This document shows, piece by piece, positions 18,084 to 26,517 of a DNA stretch of 64,000 bases (position 1 is its first letter; every line of letters begins with the position of its first letter). The notes beneath the pieces are model-generated. The model ran no database searches and was not told the DNA's origin. It worked only from the letters and a program-made list of their open reading frames with translations. Position numbers and translations under genes: made by a program. The DNA is from Bacillota bacterium (GTDB taxonomy: Bacteria; Bacillota; Clostridia; Oscillospirales; Ruminococcaceae): NCBI GenBank assembly GCA_023458875.1, contig JAEWXO010000097.1, positions 1 to 64,000 on the forward strand. Direction: 5' to 3'.

Positions 18084-18149
18084 GTTATTCAAAAGGCTGA
18101 AACTCATTTACTGTTTTGCCATTTTATAAAGTGAGACAGACATATGAAA

Positions 18150-18200
18150 AAAGTCCAGGCGACTGAAAATCATGACGACTCGTTCCGAGTCGAAATCTCT
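18150..18200 (+). repeat. Dispersed palindromic repeat, partial copy (R3)
   Basis: GACGACTCGTTCCGAGTCGA followed by AATC contains the hairpin ACTCG/CGAGT and matches the palindromic end of the other copies. It lies in the transcribed leader of the YihY gene. It is open in the YihY reading frame, so automatic gene calling could wrongly extend that protein into it. Confidence 0.55.
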
Positions 18201-18317
18201 GGGCAGATTGTAACGAATATTATAAGCTCCTATAAAAAAGATTTCCATGGTATTTTAATATATAACTATGAGGAATACTATTTATACACTTACTTTAAAA
18301 GCAAAGGAAACCACAGT

Positions 18318-19208
18318 ATGAAAAAAAAATTATCCTTAATTATAAAAGAAATTTTCTATTTTGGAAATATGCTGAAAAACGACAATATTGATGCTTTTGC
18401 GGCAAACTCTGCATATTTTTTTATTTTGTCATTTATTCCTCTTATTCTTCTGATTATATCGCTCATACGGTATACAAGCGTTACGCAGGAAAGTATGGTA
18501 AACATCGTATCAAACTTATTTCCGGCTGCAATGTATCAGATGATATACGACATAATAGCTGAGGTTTACAGCAAATCCGCGACAGCTGTATCTTTATCGC
18601 TTATCTTTACGCTGTGGTCTGCAGGAAAAGGCTTTATGGCTTTGAAGAACGGACTTCATGCGGCAGTTCATATAGGCAAAAAACACAATTATTTTTTTAT
18701 GCGTATAATGGGTGCTCTTTATGCACTTACATTTGTATTTGTCATTGTAGCATCGCTCGTATTAGGCGTATTCGGCGGAAGTATTGAAAGAGCAATGGAA
18801 GCAAGAATAGGTTTTATCAACAACATCGGCGGATTTATTATTCAGTTTCGAAAGTTTATTATGCTTTCAATGTTCATTCTTCTGTTTACGGTATGCTACA
18901 GGCTTATACCTGACTGGGAAAAGTGCAGTGTAATAAAACACAGAAAAATAAGAATGGCTGAACTTTTGCCGGGTGCCACAACAAGCGCTGTAGGGTGGCA
19001 TATATATTCATCTATATTTTCATTTTTATATATGAAGTTTTCAAATAAACTCCATATTACGTACGGAAGCCTGTCGGTCCTTATCGGTATAATGCTCTGG
19101 CTCTACGGGTGCATGTATCTTATTCTTGCCGGGCTCGAGGTCAATATTTATCTCAGAAATCTCAAAGACAGGCTTTCAGATAATGAGTTCGTCCGGATTG
19201 AATCATAA
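18318..19208 (+). CDS. YihY/virulence factor BrkB family membrane protein
   Basis: 296-aa membrane protein with about six TM helices. The conserved AANSAYFFILSFIPLILLI segment and the LPGATTSAVGWHIYS motif place it in the YihY/BrkB (formerly RNase BN) family, whose role is unsettled (envelope or transport). I start it at the ATG at 18318, with AAAGGA 9 nt upstream. The frame stays open back to 18144, but those 58 codons have no family match, a low-complexity composition and overlap repeat R3. Confidence 0.88.
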   Translation: MKKKLSLIIKEIFYFGNMLKNDNIDAFAANSAYFFILSFIPLILLIISLIRYTSVTQESMVNIVSNLFPAAMYQMIYDIIAEVYSKSATAVSLSLIFTLWSAGKGFMALKNGLHAAVHIGKKHNYFFMRIMGALYALTFVFVIVASLVLGVFGGSIERAMEARIGFINNIGGFIIQFRKFIMLSMFILLFTVCYRLIPDWEKCSVIKHRKIRMAELLPGATTSAVGWHIYSSIFSFLYMKFSNKLHITYGSLSVLIGIMLWLYGCMYLILAGLEVNIYLRNLKDRLSDNEFVRIES

Positions 19209-19421
19209 AAAATATTTTAAATGCCATGCCATAATGAAAGTTTTTAGCATGGTGTTTATTTGAAAAATCCATATGTAAACTTTAAGTTGCACACAAATTT
19301 TAAAAAAGAATAAATTATTCAGATTATTTTATGATTTGTATACCTCTGGTTTATTGTATCCTTCAAGAAATTGTGCTATGATTAAATAAAAAGAAAAACA
19401 AGCCGAAAGGAGAATTTGTAT

Positions 19422-20381
19422 ATGCCATTTAACACAAAACTACAGGAAATCCGAAAAAACAATGAGCTCTCTCAGGAAAATCTGGCTGAAATACTTAATG
19501 TTTCGCGACAGTCAGTTTCCAAATGGGAAAGAGGTCATGGTTACCCGGAAATAGACAAACTCATATTTATAAGCGAACGTTTTAATGTATCCCTTGATGA
19601 ACTTTTAAAGGACACATATACTCCTCAGCGCAAGCCTATCAGTCTGAAAAAAGAAGAAACCATAAAGGAAATTTATCCTTCCGAAATACCTGCTGTTATT
19701 ACATCACAGAACAACAGTCTGTCAGCTTATAATAATTCATATAGTTCAAATGTGAATGTTGTCCCGCCATCAGGAAAATGCAGCATAAAAAGAAAGTTTT
19801 CCAGAAAAGGCATTCTTCTTTCCTGCATGCTGCCGTTTACAGTTATTATACCTATCGGAATGGCCCTGAGTATATCCGCAAATAACAGAAACGAAACCTA
19901 CCTTTATTCCGAAGATACATATGAGGATGATTATCTGTACGATTACAGCTACAGTATAAACAGTCTTTATGATTCGGATACAAATACCTACTATATATTT
20001 GACGGTGATTCAGGCATTGTTGATTATCTTTATACTGAAGAAATAAACGAATATGTACGGCTTTATGACAGTGAGTCAGACACCTATAAATACTGCTACA
20101 AGAGCTATGCTGAAGAAAAACCTGTATTCACATATAATGATACCGGATATATTATTCCTGATTATTTGCTCGCATCATCAATAGAAGCTGAAAATTCTGA
20201 AGATTATACACTTTTATATGACAAATCCGAAAAGGCATACTTTGTACCTGATTATCTTCTTGAGCAAAGCACAACCTCAAAAGACGAAAAAACAAATGAA
20301 AACGAGGATGCTGATGTTGCCGATGTAAATAACGATGATGAAAATATAATTATTGATTCTGATTCAGTTGATTTACAGTAA
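19422..20381 (+). CDS. Membrane-anchored XRE-family HTH regulator
   Basis: 319 aa. An N-terminal Cro/C1-type HTH (about 4-60; SQENLAEILNVSRQSVSKWE) is followed by a flexible 60-residue linker, one TM helix (about 130-151) and an outer domain of about 170 residues unusually rich in Tyr, Asp and Glu. Two similar blocks end in IIPDYLL and FVPDYLL. The topology suggests a one-component sensor: DNA binding inside, an acidic sensing or binding domain outside. The ATG at 19422 has AAAGGAG 9 nt upstream. It is monocistronic with its own terminator. The ligand and targets are unknown. Confidence 0.8.
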   Translation: MPFNTKLQEIRKNNELSQENLAEILNVSRQSVSKWERGHGYPEIDKLIFISERFNVSLDELLKDTYTPQRKPISLKKEETIKEIYPSEIPAVITSQNNSLSAYNNSYSSNVNVVPPSGKCSIKRKFSRKGILLSCMLPFTVIIPIGMALSISANNRNETYLYSEDTYEDDYLYDYSYSINSLYDSDTNTYYIFDGDSGIVDYLYTEEINEYVRLYDSESDTYKYCYKSYAEEKPVFTYNDTGYIIPDYLLASSIEAENSEDYTLLYDKSEKAYFVPDYLLEQSTTSKDEKTNENEDADVADVNNDDENIIIDSDSVDLQ

Positions 20382-20393
20382 TTTATCCATATA

Positions 20394-20430
20394 AAAATAA
20401 CGGTCCGTTTATATGCGGACCGTTATTTTT
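20394..20430 (+). terminator. Terminator of the membrane XRE gene
   Basis: Near-perfect stem AATAACGGTCCG / CGGACCGTTATT followed by TTTTA, directly after the stop codon. Confidence 0.9.
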
Positions 20431-20639
20431 ATACAAGCTGAATGGAAACTCTGATTCACAGTAAAATATATGACGTTTCAACCACCTTTCCCGGATTGAC
20501 ATCCCCTTTAAATAACAAATATTTTATTTCTTTTTTACCTTTATTTTACACTAAAATAATTTGACTTTTCAGCATTGATATCGTACAATATATAATATAC
20601 TATTTATATGCTGGACTTAAAAGGGGAAATTATAATAAT

Positions 20640-21221
20640 ATGAAACAAAATCATTTGTCTTTCGATCCGCTTACCATAGCTAACATCGTGATCGGCATAA
20701 TTTTAATAATAAATCCTGAATTTTCCACGGCAGTTATATGTATTCTTCTCGGTATCGTCAGTCTGATCTGGGGAATTTTCAGCATTTATAAACACTTCTT
20801 CGCAAAAAAATATGGTTACAAATCTAAATTCGACATATTCCAGGGAGTTGCGGGAATTTTACTGAGCTTTATATTTATATTCTGCTACAACGCACTTGCT
20901 TCATTTCTTCCTATACCTATAGGAATTGCAATCATTTTTCAGAGCATTTCAAAAATACGCATGGCAATATTTCAGAAAAGATCAGGAGCGAGAAAATGGT
21001 CTCTTCCGATGTGCCTTAATATTATGTCACTCATTCTTGGTACCTGCCTGATTATCAGCCCGTTCAAATCATTCCTGAATGTAATAAGGCTTATAGGCAT
21101 AGTTCTTCTGATTAACGGCATAACAAGATTATTCACCGACTTTTTCTTTTCACGTGAAATGGATAAAATAAGTCGTGACAATGATGATAATGCAATCGAT
21201 GTCACATTCAAAGATTTATGA
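20640..21221 (+). CDS. DUF308/HdeD-like membrane protein
   Basis: 193 aa with six hydrophobic helices arranged as repeated pairs, for example IVIGIILIINPEFSTAVICILLG and LNIMSLILGTCLIISPF. The 'GIILI..NP' and 'G..LI..PF' pattern is typical of the DUF308 (HdeD) family, which is of unknown function and linked to acid stress in enterobacteria only. The RBS AAGGGG precedes the ATG. The hydrophilic C-terminal tail ends in DVTFKDL. It stands alone, convergent with the DUF1294 gene. Confidence 0.75.
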   Translation: MKQNHLSFDPLTIANIVIGIILIINPEFSTAVICILLGIVSLIWGIFSIYKHFFAKKYGYKSKFDIFQGVAGILLSFIFIFCYNALASFLPIPIGIAIIFQSISKIRMAIFQKRSGARKWSLPMCLNIMSLILGTCLIISPFKSFLNVIRLIGIVLLINGITRLFTDFFFSREMDKISRDNDDNAIDVTFKDL

Positions 21222-21229
21222 TTAAATTA

Positions 21230-21276
21230 AAAGCCTCAATTTATGAATTTCCGGATTCATAAATTGAGGCTTTTTA
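21230..21276. terminator. Bidirectional terminator
   Basis: An 18-pair perfect inverted repeat (21231-21248 with 21255-21272) with A and T runs on either side, between the convergent DUF308 and DUF1294 genes. Confidence 0.92.
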
Positions 21277-21279
21277 TAA

Positions 21280-21558
21280 TTAAAATAAAAACTTATATAT
21301 CAATATAATTAAAATAATATTAATTATAACAGACAAAGGCACAAGTATAATAAATTTCTTATGCTTTGTCTTGTGTCGGAAAAAATGCATTCCCAGAAAT
21401 GAACCGGTTCCGCCGAGGCAGAATGCCCACCCGAGAAGTGTGCTTTCCTTTATACGCCATTTTGACTTCTGAGCCTTTTTCTTGTCAATGCCCATAAGGA
21501 AAAATGAGATTATATTAATTATCAGAAAAAGTACTGCAAATATTATTTTCCCGTTCAT
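21280..21558 (-). CDS. DUF1294 small membrane protein
   Basis: 92 aa with three TM helices. The diagnostic DUF1294 pattern is complete: MGIDKKKAQKSKWRIKE followed by LGWAFCLGGTGSFLGMHFFRHKTKH. Function is unknown. It ends a run of minus-strand genes (YmfF, YmfH, lgt, folD) and starts 5 bp after folD ends, so it is probably cotranscribed. Confidence 0.85.
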   Translation of the reverse strand: MNGKIIFAVLFLIINIISFFLMGIDKKKAQKSKWRIKESTLLGWAFCLGGTGSFLGMHFFRHKTKHKKFIILVPLSVIINIILIILIYKFLF

Positions 21559-21563
21559 AAATA

Positions 21564-22415
21564 TCAGATGTTATTTTTATTTATTGCGGATGTAAGTGTG
21601 TTTTTCATAAGCATTGCAATAGTCATAGGTCCTACGCCGCCCGGAACAGGTGTAATAAATCCGGCCTTTTCTGATACCGGCTCAAAATCAACATCGCCGC
21701 AAAGCTTGCCGTTTTCAAGTCTGTTCATACCTACATCAATAACAACGGCACCTTCCTTTACCATATCGGCTGTAACGAAATTTGCGCGTCCTATAGCCAC
21801 AACAAGAATATCTGCATTCATACATATTTCCTTTAGATTTTTAGTCTTTGAATGACATATGGTAACTGTTCCGCTTCTATGTAATAGAAGCATTGACATT
21901 GGCTTGCCAACGATATTGCTCCTGCCTATAACAACACATGATTTTCCAGCAATATCAGTTCCGGTGCTGTCTATGAGCTCCATAACTCCGGCAGGTGTAC
22001 ACGGTAAAAATGCATATTCGCCTATCATTATCTTTCCGACATTTGAGGGATGGAATGCATCAACATCCTTGTCAGGTGATATGGCGTTTATAATTGCATT
22101 TTCATCAATATGTTCAGGAAGCGGAAGCTGCACAAGAATTCCGTTTACCTTTTCATCCTTGTTAAGAACGTCAACAAGCTCAAGCAGCTCATCCTGTGTC
22201 GTATCTGCCGGTAAAGCATACTCATATGAGCTGAAGCCCACTTCTTCACATGCCTTTTTCTTCGCATTTACGTATACTCTTGATGCCGGATTATCTCCGA
22301 CGATTACAACTGCCAGTCCTACCTTGATACCTTTTTTGCTGAGCTTTTCAGTCTGCTCCTTTACCTCATTTTTTACCTTCTGAGAAACCTCTTTACCGTT
22401 GATAAGATTTGCCAT
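21564..22415 (-). CDS. folD: Bifunctional methylenetetrahydrofolate dehydrogenase/cyclohydrolase
   Basis: Interconverts 5,10-methylene-, methenyl- and 10-formyl-tetrahydrofolate in one-carbon metabolism. At 283 aa it is of normal length. Family motifs are VGDNPASRVYV with catalytic region K in NAKKKACEEVG, QLPLPEHID, the cofactor site VIGRSNIVGKPMSMLL, and the C-terminal TPVPGGVGPMTIAML. It lies 18 bp after lgt on the same strand. Confidence 0.96.
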   Translation of the reverse strand: MANLINGKEVSQKVKNEVKEQTEKLSKKGIKVGLAVVIVGDNPASRVYVNAKKKACEEVGFSSYEYALPADTTQDELLELVDVLNKDEKVNGILVQLPLPEHIDENAIINAISPDKDVDAFHPSNVGKIMIGEYAFLPCTPAGVMELIDSTGTDIAGKSCVVIGRSNIVGKPMSMLLLHRSGTVTICHSKTKNLKEICMNADILVVAIGRANFVTADMVKEGAVVIDVGMNRLENGKLCGDVDFEPVSEKAGFITPVPGGVGPMTIAMLMKNTLTSAINKNNI

Positions 22416-22433
22416 ACAAAAAAAACACTTCCT

Positions 22434-23429
22434 TCACTTATTTTCAGTTTTATTTTTCTTTTCAGCCTTTTTTTCCTTTGCCTGCTTTAATGCATCCTCT
22501 GATTCCTGAATAAACTGCTTTGATTCTTCTGTATCCTTGTAAAATACATAATCATCGCCCATACGCTTTACCTTTGAACCGATAACTATGAGCAATATAA
22601 ATGCCGTCAGCGCCGAGATAATTGCAAGAATCTGTGAAATCCTCACATTTCCCACCATCAGGCTGTCTGTTCTGAGACCTTCAATAAATCCTCTGCCTGC
22701 TCCATACCATAAAATATACATCAGAAACATCTGTCCGTCGTATTTTCTCTTTTTTGAAAGCAGAAAAATAATTGCAAACCCCAGCAGGCACCATATTGAT
22801 TCGTATAAAAAGCACGGATGGACAGCTTTGTCAGGATTGAGTGCAATAATATCAGCTGTTGATGACATTGAACTGTTATTCTCTATTATCCACTGCTGTA
22901 TTTTTCCGCTTGTCATTCCCCATGCCAGATCGGTGTTGTATCCAAAAGCCTCATGATTAAAGAAATTTCCCCATCTTCCTATTCCCTGTCCTATGAGAAA
23001 TCCCATACCGGCAAGATCAAACAGAGGCAGCATCTTTACCTTCCGCACTTTACAGATAACAGCACCTACAGCAAGTGCTCCTATAATCCCGCCATAAATT
23101 GCAAGTCCTCCGTTTCGCGTTGAAATGATGGATTTCCAGTCACCCTTGTATGAATCCCAGTTCATAAAAACATAATACGCTCTTGCACCTATCACGCCTC
23201 CTATTACGCCGCCTATTACAACATCAATTGCGCGGTCCGGATCCAATCCGTACTTTTTCATCTGTGAAAATCCGAAAATAATTGCAAAAATCATACCTAA
23301 TGCAATTATTATCCCATACCACATTATTGACACGCCAAACACAGTAAAAGCCTCACTTTTAACCGTAAGCTTATCTATTCCGAGTCCCGGAAAGGCAATG
23401 TCATATTTTCCAAGATTTAATTCTGTCAA
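22434..23429 (-). CDS. lgt: Prolipoprotein diacylglyceryl transferase
   Basis: Adds diacylglycerol to the lipobox cysteine of prelipoproteins; several predicted lipoproteins in this window (32785, 37610) would be substrates. About 331 aa with seven TM helices. The signature GQGIGRWGNFFNHEAFG is intact, as are GGLAIYGGIIGA and GRGFIEGLRTDSL. TTG at 23429 is chosen because GAGGTG sits 6 nt upstream; the TTG at 23459 lies inside the upstream gene. The C-terminal tail of about 40 residues is Lys/Glu rich and longer than usual. Confidence 0.95.
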   Translation of the reverse strand: MTELNLGKYDIAFPGLGIDKLTVKSEAFTVFGVSIMWYGIIIALGMIFAIIFGFSQMKKYGLDPDRAIDVVIGGVIGGVIGARAYYVFMNWDSYKGDWKSIISTRNGGLAIYGGIIGALAVGAVICKVRKVKMLPLFDLAGMGFLIGQGIGRWGNFFNHEAFGYNTDLAWGMTSGKIQQWIIENNSSMSSTADIIALNPDKAVHPCFLYESIWCLLGFAIIFLLSKKRKYDGQMFLMYILWYGAGRGFIEGLRTDSLMVGNVRISQILAIISALTAFILLIVIGSKVKRMGDDYVFYKDTEESKQFIQESEDALKQAKEKKAEKKNKTENK

Positions 23430-23448
23430 GTCAAACACCTCATTTATA

Positions 23449-24723
23449 TTACATTTCAACTATTGAAATAGCTGCATTTTCAGGATTAAAGCGTTCACAT
23501 ATACATTTCTGAATGTCGTCATAAGTCATTTCAGACAGTATCTTCATCATATCAAACGGTGATACACCGGCAAAATAACTGTTTATCATAGCTGAAGCAA
23601 CCGACTCCGTGCTGTCAAGCTCTCTTATTGCCGAACCGTATGTTGATTTTTTGATATTTTCATACATATTACGGTCAATTCCATGAATTTTAAGTCTGTC
23701 TATCTCGTCATTTATACGCTTCATAACCTCACGCGGATTTTTTGATTCACCGCCGAAAATAACAGTGAAATATCCGTTTCCTTCAAAAACCTCTGTTGAG
23801 AATGAAGTGTTTATAAGTCCGTCCTCCATCATACTCTTATATAGCACGGACGAAGGCTCAGCCATAACGTTAAGTGCAACACATGCTTCAAGCTCTGCTT
23901 TCAGGCCTGCATATCCCGTGGATGGCTTTGACTTGTAGCCTATATTGAAAATAGGTATTCCTACGGACATTTTGCAGATGTTTTCTTTTGATACTATTGT
24001 ATCAGGTTCATCCGGGAACTCGGTTTCAAGCTTTATATCATCGCATTTTTTAAGTTTTCTGTCAGCTATCTCCAATACCTCATCAACTTTTACATTGCCT
24101 GCAACAACAAGAACCATGTTATGCAGATTGTAAAATGTGTTATAGCATTTGTAAAGAAGCTCCGCATCTATTTTTGAAATGCTGTTTACTGTTCCTGCTA
24201 TATCTATTTTTACCGGATGATTATGATAAAGGCATTTGAGCATGTTGTAAAATACTCTGAGATTCGGGTTATCGTTGCACATTTTTATTTCCTGTGCTAT
24301 AATTCCCTGTTCCTTATCAACCGTCTCCTTTGTAAAATAAGGTGACTGTACAAAGCTTAAGAGAATATCAAGGGATTCTTTATAATTATCAGAACAGCTG
24401 AACAGATAACATGTCTTGTCAAATGAAGTGTAGGCATTTGCCGACGCACCTGTTTTTGCATAAAGCTCAAATACATCACAGTCCTCATTTTCAAACAGCT
24501 TATGCTCGAGAAAATGCGCTATTCCCTCCGGTACAGATGTAAATTCCTTTTCGGCGGCTGTTTTGAACCTTGTATTTATTGAACCGTACTTTGTTCCGAA
24601 AAGTGCATCCGTTGTTGAAAAGCCTTCCATTTCCCATACAAGTATATCAAGGCCGCTCTTATGCTTTATAAATGTGTATTCATCACCTGTCAGTTCGTTT
24701 TTTATAATCTGCCTGTTATCCAT
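23449..24723 (-). CDS. ymfH: M16 peptidase-like protein YmfH (EF-P modification associated)
   Basis: 424-aa M16-family protein retaining the zinc motif HFLEH (70-74, HxxEH). Bacillus YmfH, with YmfF and YmfI, is linked to the 5-aminopentanol modification of elongation factor P. The ATG at 24723 is preferred: GAGGAGG is 6 nt upstream and it lies 1 nt past the YmfF stop. A second start at 24738 falls inside the upstream gene. The tight coupling suggests the two proteins form an M16 heterodimer, as in other split M16 peptidases. Confidence 0.88.
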   Translation of the reverse strand: MDNRQIIKNELTGDEYTFIKHKSGLDILVWEMEGFSTTDALFGTKYGSINTRFKTAAEKEFTSVPEGIAHFLEHKLFENEDCDVFELYAKTGASANAYTSFDKTCYLFSCSDNYKESLDILLSFVQSPYFTKETVDKEQGIIAQEIKMCNDNPNLRVFYNMLKCLYHNHPVKIDIAGTVNSISKIDAELLYKCYNTFYNLHNMVLVVAGNVKVDEVLEIADRKLKKCDDIKLETEFPDEPDTIVSKENICKMSVGIPIFNIGYKSKPSTGYAGLKAELEACVALNVMAEPSSVLYKSMMEDGLINTSFSTEVFEGNGYFTVIFGGESKNPREVMKRINDEIDRLKIHGIDRNMYENIKKSTYGSAIRELDSTESVASAMINSYFAGVSPFDMMKILSEMTYDDIQKCICERFNPENAAISIVEM

Positions 24724-24724
24724 G

Positions 24725-26011
24725 CTATTCCTCCTCATCGCTTACGGATTTTTCATTTCCTGCCATTACATAGACGGTATCAAGGCTGAATGAATTTGCA
24801 GCCTCAGTCAGCTGCTCACGTGTTACACTCAGAATATCCTTTATTCCCTGCTCCGGTGAAATGATATTTCCCTTATAGTATCCGGCAAAATACCATCCAA
24901 TCAGCGATGAAGGCGAATCAGATACGGATTTTATGTTATTTATTAGCGCAAGCTTTGTATTTGTCAGCTCCTCATCTGTAAAATCACCTTTTTTTATCAT
25001 ATCAAGCTGATTTATTACTTCTTCAGTGAGTATTCCTACATTTTCATTTTCAACTCCACTGTCTACAAGTATTGTTCCCTTGCTATGCACATATGCGCTG
25101 GCACAGTAATAACAAAGGCTCATTTTTTCCCTTACATTTGTAAACAGCTTTGAAACAGGAGTACCGCCGAACAGTCCGCTTAAAATAGTACATGCGTTCA
25201 TATCCTTAATGCTGCTCTTAAATGCAAGAACGACCTTTGACTGTTTCATATCAATCTTTTCTTCTGCCCTGCATACATCTTCCTTTAAAGGGCTGATTGT
25301 CTGAAATCTCAAAGTCTGAGGCTTTCTGTCAAGCTTTGAAAATGCATTTTCAAAACGCTGATGAACTGTATTGTTTTCTTCGTGTGTAACATAATAAATT
25401 TCAACGACTGATGTATTTATAAGATTACAGTATGCATTATAAACGTCCTCAGATGTTATTTTCTCGACAAACTCCAGTGTTCCATACTGTGAATATGCAC
25501 ATGGTTCATTTTTAAAAATTGATTTCTGAGCCTGAGTTATCGCATAACCTCGTTTATTGTTTATTTCAGCTTCAATAGTCTCCATCAGATCTCTTTTTTT
25601 AAGTTCAAACTCAGTTTTATCAAATTTTCCATCTTCGGCATTTGGCGAAAACAGACAGTCCTCAACTATATCCATAAGCTGTCCGAGTATATCTTCATCA
25701 TTAATTGTGAATTTATTTCCTATGCAGTCTGCAGAAAATGTGATTATCTGGCAGTCACCGCTTTTTGTTGTATCTGTAAAAAGTGATGAACCATAAAGCT
25801 GATTGAGACGGTCGGACATTTCAGAATATGTCTTCAGCCTGCTGTTTGTCGATCCTATCAGCATGGCCACCATGGTATTGAGTGGAGCCTTTTTTTCAGA
25901 AAGCTCCGTTATAAGCTTTATTTTCAGCACATTAGTCTTAAATTTTTTATCAGTTATTGTAGTGAATGACACCCCTTGAGCAATCTTTTCCTTTTTAATT
26001 GATACAGGCAT
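24725..26011 (-). CDS. ymfF: M16 peptidase-like protein YmfF (inactive subunit)
   Basis: 428 aa, M16 fold without the HxxEH zinc motif: the equivalent region reads NTMVAMLIGSTNSRLKTY. It retains the partner-subunit features of M16 dimers such as YYVTHEENN and the ALINNIKSVSDSPSSLIGWYF helix. The ATG at 26011 follows AAAGGATGG. It is the first gene of the ymfF-ymfH-lgt-folD-DUF1294 run. Assignment rests on the pair arrangement and sequence character. Confidence 0.85.
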   Translation of the reverse strand: MPVSIKKEKIAQGVSFTTITDKKFKTNVLKIKLITELSEKKAPLNTMVAMLIGSTNSRLKTYSEMSDRLNQLYGSSLFTDTTKSGDCQIITFSADCIGNKFTINDEDILGQLMDIVEDCLFSPNAEDGKFDKTEFELKKRDLMETIEAEINNKRGYAITQAQKSIFKNEPCAYSQYGTLEFVEKITSEDVYNAYCNLINTSVVEIYYVTHEENNTVHQRFENAFSKLDRKPQTLRFQTISPLKEDVCRAEEKIDMKQSKVVLAFKSSIKDMNACTILSGLFGGTPVSKLFTNVREKMSLCYYCASAYVHSKGTILVDSGVENENVGILTEEVINQLDMIKKGDFTDEELTNTKLALINNIKSVSDSPSSLIGWYFAGYYKGNIISPEQGIKDILSVTREQLTEAANSFSLDTVYVMAGNEKSVSDEEE

Positions 26012-26234
26012 ATACACCATCCTTTGTCTTTATAGTATAGCAGTATCCAGAACAAAGCTTCATCACAGACACTGCTTGTTTTATTATATCACATATTTTA
26101 TCAAATATCTAGTATTATATTAATTATTCTTGGTCAGTTTTCAGCCTTTTTTCTTTTCAGAATATCCTTCCTCCGGGCACAAAAAAGCACTCCTCAGAAA
26201 AATCTGAAAAAGTGATTTATGAAATCCGATGTAC

Positions 26235-26440
26235 TTAACGCTTGAGATAACGCTTACTCTCAAGCCATTCATTATAGGCTTTTTTCTCCCCGCCCCTTAT
26301 CTGTCAGCATATAATCACGCAGTTTTCTGTATACGCTGTTCTTCGGCTCATCGTAACGTATATCTAAATAATATGCTGCTGAAAACGGATATTTTTTATC
26401 AATGAATTTAAAATATGCACAATTTAAATTCAAGAAATTA
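26235..26440 (-). pseudogene. Gene remnant, possibly a substrate-binding-protein C-terminus
   Basis: On the minus strand an open stretch without a clear start encodes KFIDKKYPFSAAYYLDIRYD and continues RKLRDYMLTDKG. At the C/A-rich tract near 26287-26298 the frame is lost (stop soon after), but the next frame resumes with AYNEWLESKRYLKR and a stop at 26235. The pattern 'YPF..YYL..R......KLRDYML...G' resembles the C-terminal part of PstS-like phosphate-binding proteins; that resemblance is weak. No RBS or start is seen. The rest of 26012-26517 holds only this remnant and the next promoter. Confidence 0.4.
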
Positions 26441-26460
26441 ATATTTTTTTTGCAAAATGC

Positions 26461-26489
26461 TTGTAATCGACCGTATTTTATGATATTAT
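26461..26489 (+). promoter_or_regulatory. Promoter of the hydrogenase-like sensor gene
   Basis: TTGTAA (26461-26466), 17-bp spacer, TATTAT (26484-26489), about 30 bp before the start codon and just before a strong GGGAGGAGG ribosome-binding site. Confidence 0.6.
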
Positions 26490-26517
26490 TTATATATTAG
26501 AGGGAGGAGGTCATTCT

